The position numbers and the translations under genes are program-made. This document shows positions 1-6,019 of a stretch of 14,991 bases of DNA, piece by piece. This DNA comes from Verrucomicrobia bacterium UBA7008 (GTDB lineage: Bacteria > Verrucomicrobiota > Kiritimatiellia > RFP12 > UBA1067). The notes below the pieces were generated by a model. The model was not told where the DNA came from. It ran no database searches and worked only from the letters and a program-made list of their open reading frames with translations. Within the stretch, counting starts at the first letter, position 1. Every line of letters starts with the position of its first letter. The DNA lies in the NCBI GenBank assembly GCA_002449695.1, contig DJXI01000026.1, positions 1 to 14,991 of the forward strand. The letters run 5' to 3'.

Positions 1-63
1 CGCCCAGACAGGAGTACAAGCTGGCGGTAGAATCCGTATGGTTTATGTCGCTGTGGCGTTCCC

Positions 64-681
64 CTAGAACTTCAGGAGATACTTGCGCATTGCGATGGCG
101 ACGGCCTCCGTGCGGTTGGCGGCGCCGATCTTCTGGCGGATGGCTCCGACATGCTCGCTGACACTTTCCGGACTGAGCCTGAGCTGCTGCGCGATGTCGC
201 GGTCAGTGAGGCCCCTGACCATTGACTCGAGTATCTCGCTCTGACGCGGTGTCAGGTCCGGTACCGGCGGATCCGCCGCGAGCTGCTGGCGTATGTCGGG
301 CGATATGTAGTCGTCGCCCTGTGCGACTATCCTTATTGCCTTGGCGAGCTCCGAGTTGTCCGCATTCTTCAATACCGCGCCTCTGGCGCCGGCCCTCAGG
401 GCGTGCGCTATGCCGTCCGAGGTGCCGTAGGTCGTAAGAAGTATGGTCTTGGCGGACGGAGCCTTGCGGAGAAGCTCCTTCGTGGCCTCGACGCCGTCCA
501 TCTTTGGCATCATCAGGTCCATTATGACAATGTCCGGATGAAGCGCGACCGCATTGGATACGGCCTCCGCTCCGTTTTTTGCCTCGCCGACGACTTCGAT
601 GTCCTTCTCGGTTCCGAGAAGGGCCGTGAGCCCGGCTCGCACTATGGTGTGATCGTCTGCTATCAGGACCTTGATTTTCAC
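64..681 (-). CDS. NarL/FixJ-type two-component response regulator
   Basis: A 205-residue cytoplasmic DNA-binding response regulator of standard family length. Residues 4-118 form the receiver domain: acidic pocket Asp9-Asp10, phospho-acceptor Asp55 in IVIMDLMMPKMDG, switch Thr83 in LLTT and conserved Lys105. Residues 143-193 are a LuxR-type helix-turn-helix starting LTPRQSEILE with the SPESVSEHVGAI recognition-helix region. The start is GTG: its first bases overlap the TGA stop of the upstream kinase (GTGA), with AAGGA seven bases upstream inside the kinase gene. Translation is therefore probably coupled and the kinase is its likely phosphodonor. Target genes are not shown by the sequence; the divergently read + strand operon is an obvious candidate by position only. 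The gene stops at TAG 64-66 and nothing recognisable follows to the window edge. Confidence 0.95.
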   Translation of the reverse strand: MKIKVLIADDHTIVRAGLTALLGTEKDIEVVGEAKNGAEAVSNAVALHPDIVIMDLMMPKMDGVEATKELLRKAPSAKTILLTTYGTSDGIAHALRAGARGAVLKNADNSELAKAIRIVAQGDDYISPDIRQQLAADPPVPDLTPRQSEILESMVRGLTDRDIAQQLRLSPESVSEHVGAIRQKIGAANRTEAVAIAMRKYLLKF

Positions 682-2747
682 TTGTTGTCCTTGTTGATTG
701 GTGGAATGGAAATCGTCGCCTTCGTGCCTACGCCGGGCGCGCTTTCGATCGTGAACTCGCCCTCGAGCGATTCGATGCGTTCGCGTATGCCGAGGAGTCC
801 GTAGTGGCCCTGTGCGAACGACGGGGCAGTTGCGGGATCGAAGCCGGAGCCGTTGTCGCGTACGGAGAACTTTGCCCTGCCGTCATCTATCGCTCCGGCG
901 ATCCACACCTTCGTCGCGCCGCCGTGGCGCACGCTGTTGAGGACCAGCTCCCTGACGACGCGAAGGACAGCGTGTGCCGTGTTGTCCGTGAGGCGCGACC
1001 TGGGCACATTGACGCGCAGCATCACCTCTACGCCCCTCAGGTGCGGCAGCAGCGTCTGGCGAATGGCGTCGTTCATGCTGCTTGCCTCAAGCGCCCTGTT
1101 GCGCAGGTCCCACAGGCAGTTCCTCAGTTCGTCGCGGCAGGACTTCAGCGTCCTTGCGGCGATTCCGAGGTGCTTGCGTATGCCGGGGCCGTTTTCGTCC
1201 GCCAGCTTCTTCGCGGTGTCGATCTCAAGGGAAATGCCGGAAAGCGTCTGTGCAATGGAGTCGTGCAGTTCGACGGCGAGGCGTGTACGCTCCTCGGTCT
1301 TCAGTTTGGCGGCGACGTGGCCGATCTGCTCCCTCATCAGTTCCCGACCCTTGCGTGCGGCGAGCTTCCGGAGAGAGGTGTTCCAGGCGGTTACGGCGAT
1401 GAGCATTGCGAGAAGGGCGCCGATGACGGTGGCGAGCTTTGCCGGCGTCCACCATGTCGGCCGCCTGACGACGGTGATGTCGGACGGCGTCCTCAATATT
1501 ATTGTGAAGCCCCTGAGCCTCGGTATTGCCAATGTGCGTTCCGGCGCGTCCACGTCAAGTGCGCACGTCCCCGATACTTCGACCACGGTGTTCTCCTCCA
1601 GGCCGTCCAGCACGCCCGGCAGTGCGCTCGCGTCCACGTAGACGGGGCAGCCGTCGCAATCCAGCAGCATGCGTCCCTCGGGATCATCCTCAGGCATGGA
1701 CCGGATCGTCCCGTTCACGCGGATCGGGCGCCCGTAGTATTCGCAGTTGACCTTCCGCCGGCCTTGTGCGTCCTGCGTAAGATTGCGCGGGGACACGGTC
1801 ACCGGGTCCTCGTCCCTGTATGCCGGGCCGTCCAGTTTCGTCCATTGCGCATTGAACAGCGTGCGCCTGAACAGGTCCGTCTCCTCCAGCCCGCTCGCCT
1901 CGACGCACTCCCCGTAAGACGGCAGGCGCGGGTCCGCCATGTTCACGGATACGAACTCGTTCCTGTCCGTCTTGAGGATCACACACCCCGCGCGTTTGCG
2001 CACGGCGACGACATGTCCCCGGACGCGCGTCCTTGCGTCGGGTGCGTCTTCAAGCGGACGGATGCACTCGACGCCGGAGACTTTGAATATGCGTTCGGTG
2101 TAGAGGCGCGGGCTGTGGTCGAAGGGGACCTCTATGCCGGTGACTTCGACCGGCCTCCCGATGAGCGCGTCCATTCTGTCGAACACCCCAGCGTCGAATA
2201 CCGGGGAAGTGGTGAAGATGCCTCGCCCATTTGGCGCTTCTATCATGAAGAGCATGTAGTCGGGGTCGGTTTCGTTGAAGATGACGTCTTTTAGCACGCC
2301 CTTGAAGCGCACCAGCTTGTAGTAGCAGGAGGCGTTGAGCATCTCGTCGCGTGTGAGCTCTTTCGGAGTCGGCGCCTTGCCGCGTGACGCGAGCCCGTAC
2401 GAGTCGAGGACGGCGAAGTTGCGTCCGAAGACATTCTCCCTGACCTCCCCGGTGAAGCGCGCCGTATCGCCGGGCATCGGCATGACGGCGGGCCGAACAT
2501 CGTCGGACGTGCACACGAGGGCGCTTCCCGAGGCGTCCTCCGCCGCGATGTTGATGCGCCTGTCGAAGTTGTTGGTGCAGACGTATGTGACGACGGCGGA
2601 GAAGTCGAACTTCAGCCCTGCGCCGCCCTGCGCAGTCAGCGCCCGCGCGAGCGAGGCGGCGTCGTGCGCGAGTTCCCCGGCGTCCGCGCAGGACGCCAGC
2701 GCGGCGACGACGACCGAAAGGGTGAGTGTCCCGGAAAACTTCATCAT
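678..2747 (-). CDS. NarX-like (HisKA_3) sensor histidine kinase with large periplasmic domain
   Basis: A 689-residue membrane sensor kinase. Residues 1-23 look like an export signal and include a lipobox-like LASC ending at Cys20. Residues about 25-430 would be periplasmic, beta-rich and not recognised; they appear to hold repeated OB-like segments (for example around 96-116, 145-170, 196-225, 343-370, 385-416). One membrane helix is seen at about 437-456, then a linker and the HisKA_3 phospho-acceptor His495 in ELHDSIAQTLSGI. The ATPase domain has an N-box at 600-608 (Asn604), DNGSGFD at 631-637 and GHYGLLGIRERI at 647-658. The start chosen is the ATG at 2745-2747; the longer TTG start at 2783 would put 12 residues before the signal peptide and lies in the -35 element. 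No Shine-Dalgarno precedes the ATG because a TATAAT is only six bases away, suggesting a leaderless mRNA. It is coupled to the response regulator by a GTGA overlap. The ligand is unknown. Confidence 0.9.
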   Translation of the reverse strand: MMKFSGTLTLSVVVAALASCADAGELAHDAASLARALTAQGGAGLKFDFSAVVTYVCTNNFDRRINIAAEDASGSALVCTSDDVRPAVMPMPGDTARFTGEVRENVFGRNFAVLDSYGLASRGKAPTPKELTRDEMLNASCYYKLVRFKGVLKDVIFNETDPDYMLFMIEAPNGRGIFTTSPVFDAGVFDRMDALIGRPVEVTGIEVPFDHSPRLYTERIFKVSGVECIRPLEDAPDARTRVRGHVVAVRKRAGCVILKTDRNEFVSVNMADPRLPSYGECVEASGLEETDLFRRTLFNAQWTKLDGPAYRDEDPVTVSPRNLTQDAQGRRKVNCEYYGRPIRVNGTIRSMPEDDPEGRMLLDCDGCPVYVDASALPGVLDGLEENTVVEVSGTCALDVDAPERTLAIPRLRGFTIILRTPSDITVVRRPTWWTPAKLATVIGALLAMLIAVTAWNTSLRKLAARKGRELMREQIGHVAAKLKTEERTRLAVELHDSIAQTLSGISLEIDTAKKLADENGPGIRKHLGIAARTLKSCRDELRNCLWDLRNRALEASSMNDAIRQTLLPHLRGVEVMLRVNVPRSRLTDNTAHAVLRVVRELVLNSVRHGGATKVWIAGAIDDGRAKFSVRDNGSGFDPATAPSFAQGHYGLLGIRERIESLEGEFTIESAPGVGTKATISIPPINKDNK

Positions 2748-2752
2748 ATGGA

Positions 2753-2783
2753 AATTATACCACAACGTGCGAAGGAAGGACAA
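2753..2783 (-). promoter_or_regulatory. Extended -10 promoter of the sensor kinase operon
   Basis: On the - strand a perfect TATAAT (2754-2759) is preceded by TGG, giving the extended -10 form TGnTATAAT. TTGTCC (2778-2783) lies 18 bases upstream and matches TTGACA in four of six positions. Only six bases separate TATAAT from the kinase ATG, so initiation at the usual distance would fall at the ATG itself. This is read from sequence; no start site is known. Confidence 0.7.
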
Positions 2784-2832
2784 GGCCTCGACACACCCCC
2801 AATTCTAGGGGTGGCGCGAGGGGCGCGGAAAG

Positions 2833-2841
2833 TGGTATAAT
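2833..2841 (+). promoter_or_regulatory. Extended -10 promoter facing the + strand operon
   Basis: TGGTATAAT on the + strand is an extended -10 element and sits in GTGGTATAATTT (2832-2843), the same 12 bases found inverted in the kinase promoter. No good -35 hexamer is visible; the expected position is GC-rich (GGCGCG). Transcription would start near 2848 and give a leader of about 260 bases before the first confident gene at 3110. Confidence 0.55.
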
Positions 2842-2850
2842 TTGCGGCAG

Positions 2851-2869
2851 GTGGCACGAAGGGTGCCGC
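2851..2869 (+). promoter_or_regulatory. Hairpin at the 5' end of the predicted operon leader
   Basis: GTGGCAC (2851-2857) and GTGCCGC (2863-2869) can pair as a seven-base stem with one G-U pair around the loop GAAGG. It lies immediately after the predicted transcription start near 2848, so it could protect the 5' end of the transcript or act in regulation. It has no U-tract and is not a terminator. Its role is unknown. Confidence 0.35.
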
Positions 2870-2887
2870 GCGGCAAACAAGGATGAA

Positions 2888-3064
2888 ATGATGAAAGCAT
2901 CTCTACTCTACAACACCAGAACAAACGTCTCGCTGCGCCGTCTCGCCGCGCCGCTTGCGTTTTATATAACATCCCGCCTTGAGCTTAGGACCTCGCGCAG
3001 AGACGCTGAGGCGCAGAGAAAAGAACTCCTCGCCGCGCGAAACACAAGCCATCCAATCTCCTGA
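2888..3064 (+). other. Short leader ORF, doubtful, containing a dispersed repeat
   Basis: An ATG at 2888 opens a 58-codon frame ending at TGA 3062-3064, in the leader between the predicted promoter and the first clear gene. It starts MMKASLLYNTRTN, has no convincing signal or domain, and its second half is the translation of an octamer repeat (TSRRDAEAQRKE). From memory, peptides of the RRDAEAQR type recur in many short hypothetical proteins from unrelated environmental bacteria, which argues for a non-coding repeat rather than a gene. The rest of the leader (3019-3109) holds no further gene, only the ribosome-binding site AAAGGA (3094-3099) of the next gene. Confidence 0.25.
2995..3018 (+). 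repeat. Three tandem octamers (GCGCAGAG / ACGCTGAG / GCGCAGAG)
   Basis: GCGCAGAG at 2995-3002 and 3011-3018 flank the near-copy ACGCTGAG at 3003-3010, an exact 8-base period. The array lies in the transcribed leader of the + strand operon. It resembles a short dispersed repeat I remember from many environmental genomes; its copy number in this genome cannot be seen here. Confidence 0.6.
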
Positions 3065-3109
3065 CAACTCAACCACATAACCACTAAACGCCGAAAGGAC
3101 AACACGAAA

Positions 3110-4420
3110 ATGAAAAAACTACTCATGATGATTGGCGCGGCGGCGGTAGCCGCGACAGGCGCTAACGCGGCAAGCGTAACCATCGACAGCGTGACACAGC
3201 GCTGGCCGTGGAACAACAAGATCGACATCACCTACACTGTCACGGACGGCCAGACGCTGACGGTAGACCCGGCGAATGACGTTTACATGAAACTCGTGTT
3301 CACTGCCACAATCAACGGCAGCACGTACACCATCGACGGCAGCGCCATCGGCGCGAGCGCGACAGGATCCGCGCAGGGGACGCAGCACACCGTGACGTGG
3401 ACGCCGCCCGCAGATCTGAAGGTGAAGGCGAGCGGCTGCACGATGTCCGCCTCGCTCTACGCGGCAGACGCGCCGAGCGGTGACGATTACATGGTTGTCG
3501 ACCTTGACACCGGCGCTGTCACTTTCGAGGGGATGCTCTATTCACAGGAACTCTCCAACAACCGCTACAACAACGACACCTCCGGCTCGGATGGTGCGAA
3601 CGTTTACAAAACCGACAAGATGGTACTGCGCAAAGTGCCGCGCTGGGCGGATCGCGCCTCCCTCCCGAACGCCACCACCCTTGCCTCGCTTTCGGGATAC
3701 CCGACGGGATACAGTGGTTCTTCTAACAACTCCCCGACGAACTGGAACACGAAACTGGACTACTATATCGGCATGTTCCCTGTCACGCAAGCGCAGTATG
3801 TCAAGTTCGGACAAACGAATCCATCTGGCTGCACGTCGACAATCACGGACAACCCAACCGAATATCGTCCAGTGGAAAGGGTGACCTACAGCGACCTGCG
3901 CGGGGCCGATATTAGGGCTGGAACGGCGGTGCCGACGGTCGCGACACCTACAGAAGGAACTTTTTTGCAGCGTCTGAACTGCAAGACCGGCAACAAGTTC
4001 GCTTTTGATCTGCCGACAGAAGTGATGTTTGAAATAGCCTGTCGTGCCGGTTCGTCGGACATGTATTACTGGGGGTCCTCGACTTCATTTTCCGATTATG
4101 TAGTCTACAATGAATCATCGACTGTGCCTGTGGGAACCAAGATGGCGAATGCCTGGGGCCTGTTTGATGTTGTGGGCAATGTTTATGAATGGTGTTTGGA
4201 TGATATCACCAGTGGTAATTCGGTTGCGACTAGAATCACAGAAGTTATAACAAACCCGTTTGAGCCGTATGCATACTCATCTTACACCAAATGTGCAATC
4301 AGGGGCATATCCTATAAAGAGACAAAAACCGACTATATTAAACCTCACTATCGCAACTTTGGTACACGGACTAGTTTTAGCGCCGGCGTCGGTTTCCGTG
4401 TGGCGTACATTGCGAAGTAA
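3110..4420 (+). CDS. Secreted FGE-fold (SUMF1/PvdO-like) protein without FGE cysteines
   Basis: A 436-residue exported protein. Residues 1-20 are a Sec signal peptide (MKKLLMMIGAAAVAATGANA). Residues about 21-140 form a beta-rich domain beginning ASVTIDSVTQRWPWNNKIDI. Residues about 140-436 are a formylglycine-generating-enzyme/sulfatase-modifying-factor domain: YYIGMFPVTQAQYVKF (218-233), RPVERVTYSDLRG (253-265), FDLPTEVMFEIACRAG (299-314), GLFDVVGNVYEWCLDD (350-365), RGISY (398-402) and terminal GFRVAY (428-433). The paired active-site cysteines of true FGEs, expected just after the RGISY position, are absent (KETKTDYIKPHYRNFG instead), so sulfatase activation is unlikely; binding or a structural role fits better. 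AAAGGA lies ten bases before the ATG. It is first in the + strand operon. Hand-counted GC falls from 62% (3121-3420) to 42% (4081-4380), then recovers to 60% at 4381-4420. Confidence 0.85.
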   Translation: MKKLLMMIGAAAVAATGANAASVTIDSVTQRWPWNNKIDITYTVTDGQTLTVDPANDVYMKLVFTATINGSTYTIDGSAIGASATGSAQGTQHTVTWTPPADLKVKASGCTMSASLYAADAPSGDDYMVVDLDTGAVTFEGMLYSQELSNNRYNNDTSGSDGANVYKTDKMVLRKVPRWADRASLPNATTLASLSGYPTGYSGSSNNSPTNWNTKLDYYIGMFPVTQAQYVKFGQTNPSGCTSTITDNPTEYRPVERVTYSDLRGADIRAGTAVPTVATPTEGTFLQRLNCKTGNKFAFDLPTEVMFEIACRAGSSDMYYWGSSTSFSDYVVYNESSTVPVGTKMANAWGLFDVVGNVYEWCLDDITSGNSVATRITEVITNPFEPYAYSSYTKCAIRGISYKETKTDYIKPHYRNFGTRTSFSAGVGFRVAYIAK

Positions 4421-4441
4421 GCAGGGGGAAAGGAGCATGGC

Positions 4442-5131
4442 ATGAGACGAAAGACATTGATTTTCGGGGCGGCGGCGCTGGCGGCGTTCGCGGCGGCACG
4501 TGCGGACGAGCCTCTCGCGACGAGCGCGGATTTCTCGTTCGACGTGAATCTGGCGGCGGCATCGCCGTTTGCGTTTGCGGATTTCTCCGGGATGCCCGTG
4601 ACGTGGCGCAAGGGCGAAAGCGTCAGCCGCGTCTCGCCTAACGGAGACGTGACGGCCTACGTGGCCGATGCGTCCTCCGCCGGGACGGGTGCGCTGGGCA
4701 CGCTGTCCGGCGGGGTCTGGACGCTTGAGAACGACGGCGTCGCGACGGTGAAGGTGCTCGTGCCCTGGTCGGTCAACGGCGATGGCGCGTCCTTCGCCGT
4801 AAACAGTTCGCCGTCGTCTCCGTTCGCGGTCGATACCGAACTGGAAGGTCCAAACCGAAAGAGATTGAAGAACGACCCCGTAGTTCCCGTCGCGTATTCC
4901 GGCGACGACTGGTCGGGAGATCTTTCCAAGGCGGCGACGCTCACGTTCACGCCGCCTGCTGGTTCCGGACTTGCGGAAACGACGCTCACGCCTGACGCGG
5001 GCGAGGGCACGACTTCGTTCACATTCTCTGAGGCGGGCATTTGGACGGTTCTTCTCGAGTTCGAGGACGGCACGTCGCGCACGGCGTACATCAACGTGAC
5101 GAGGGCGGGGCTGATTATCAGCTTCCACTAA
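4442..5131 (+). CDS. Secreted beta-rich protein of unknown function
   Basis: A 229-residue protein I do not recognise. Residues 1-21 are a clear signal peptide (MRRKTLIFGAAALAAFAAARA). The rest is rich in Gly, Ser, Thr, Ala and Val with alternating polar/hydrophobic stretches. It reads as two beta-sandwich-like halves: about 25-110, and about 135-229 with FTFSEAGIWTVLLEFEDGTS near the end, reminiscent of Ig/FN3-like strands. There are no cysteines in the mature part, no membrane helix and no catalytic motif. AAGGAG at 4430-4435 lies six bases before the ATG. An earlier ATG at 4437 is closed by TGA after two codons and is not used. The gene lies 21 bases after the FGE-fold gene and 18 before the barrel gene, so it is probably cotranscribed and may be the partner linking the two at the cell surface; that is inference. 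Confidence 0.75.
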   Translation: MRRKTLIFGAAALAAFAAARADEPLATSADFSFDVNLAAASPFAFADFSGMPVTWRKGESVSRVSPNGDVTAYVADASSAGTGALGTLSGGVWTLENDGVATVKVLVPWSVNGDGASFAVNSSPSSPFAVDTELEGPNRKRLKNDPVVPVAYSGDDWSGDLSKAATLTFTPPAGSGLAETTLTPDAGEGTTSFTFSEAGIWTVLLEFEDGTSRTAYINVTRAGLIISFH

Positions 5132-5149
5132 AAGGAGTATCCCGCCGCG

Positions 5150-5998
5150 ATGCGATTCCGGTATAAGGGGAATACATGCCAAAGGGGTCTGATGGCGTAT
5201 GTCTGTATATTGACGCTTGCGGCGGCAGATATAAAGGCTGGCGATTTCGGCGCACTTCATGCGAGCGTTGCGGCCGAGGTCGCGTCGGCATACCGTTCGA
5301 CATCGAGCGGGTTGCTGGACACGCGCCCGGTCGCGACGCAGACTCTCAACTGGCATCTGTCGCTGGGGGAATATGGATACCTTGAAGGGTATGCCTGGGC
5401 CATAAGCGCGTTCCACAACATGCAGCGGGAAAGCCATCGGGTGCTGTTCTACGACACCGAAGGAGCCATACGATACGGCTTTGGAGTTCCGCTGGCCGAA
5501 GGCATGATTCTCTCTACAAGCGCGGGGCCGTATTTCGATTTGCCGTTCGGCTACAGGAATGCCCACATGAAATGCTGGGGACCGTATGTAGTGCAGCGGC
5601 TGGCGAGTCCATGGCTCTCGCTATACTGGAAGGGGCTGTGGCTGGTCGAGCCGGCGCGGCGAGGGCGGGTTGCGTTTGGCATCGAGAAGAAAGTCGCCCT
5701 CTCGGATAGGCTTGCGCTGACCCCCTTCGCGGAGACTGTCTGGATGGACAAGCGGCGGTTTGGACGGCGCTACGGCAGTGAACCGGAGAAAGCCGACATG
5801 CTCGGAGGCTCATTCGCCTATACGTTCATAGGCGTAAAGGCGAAGTGGGCGATCGGCGAAGACTTGAGCATTGTCGCAACTGCGGCGATGTGCGACGTGA
5901 TCAACAATCAGGCGCGAAAGGCCGTGCGGCACTCCAATGCGTACTACGCGAAGAATGATTGGCCTGTTGTCCGGCTCGGAATAGAATACTTTTTTTGA
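5150..5998 (+). CDS. Predicted outer-membrane beta-barrel protein
   Basis: A 282-residue protein with a basic N-terminus (MRFRYKGNTCQR), a hydrophobic core (about 14-26) and a likely cleavage near Ala26-Gly31. The mature part is a series of amphipathic segments with many aromatic residues (for example 66-88, 98-113, 118-136, 152-168, 175-200, 220-245, 270-282). It ends GIEYFF: alternating hydrophobics with a final Phe is the usual C-terminal insertion signal of outer-membrane barrels. The size would suit roughly 10-12 strands. No named family is recognised. AAAGGAG lies about 12 bases before the ATG, slightly long. The in-frame ATG at 5192 has AAAGGGG nearer but would lose the basic region of the signal peptide, so 5150 is preferred. 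It closes a three-gene exported module before the phosphoesterase genes begin 21 bases downstream. Confidence 0.7.
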   Translation: MRFRYKGNTCQRGLMAYVCILTLAAADIKAGDFGALHASVAAEVASAYRSTSSGLLDTRPVATQTLNWHLSLGEYGYLEGYAWAISAFHNMQRESHRVLFYDTEGAIRYGFGVPLAEGMILSTSAGPYFDLPFGYRNAHMKCWGPYVVQRLASPWLSLYWKGLWLVEPARRGRVAFGIEKKVALSDRLALTPFAETVWMDKRRFGRRYGSEPEKADMLGGSFAYTFIGVKAKWAIGEDLSIVATAAMCDVINNQARKAVRHSNAYYAKNDWPVVRLGIEYFF

Positions 5999-6019
5999 CA
6001 AAACAAAGGGAGGAATAAG

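Noticed and set aside
804..2294. Long + strand frame of 496 codons opposite the sensor kinase
   Set aside because: It lies antisense to a kinase with intact motifs, has a low-complexity Arg/Ala/Val/Pro composition and no domain; a by-product of high-GC codon use.
2748..2783. TTG start of the sensor kinase at 2783
   Set aside because: It would put 12 residues ahead of the signal peptide and overlap the -35 and -10 promoter elements.
3960..4420. Diversity-generating retroelement variable region
   Set aside because: The fold and composition shift are suggestive, but no reverse transcriptase, template repeat or Asn-rich variable codons are visible in the window; kept only as a question under the GC finding.
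3110..4420. Sulfatase-activating formylglycine-generating enzyme
   Set aside because: The catalytic cysteine pair is missing and no sulfatase gene is present in the window.
4277..5566. Long - strand frame of 429 codons opposite the genes at 4442 and 5150
   Set aside because: The + strand genes have signal peptides and ribosome-binding sites; this frame is Arg-rich and featureless.
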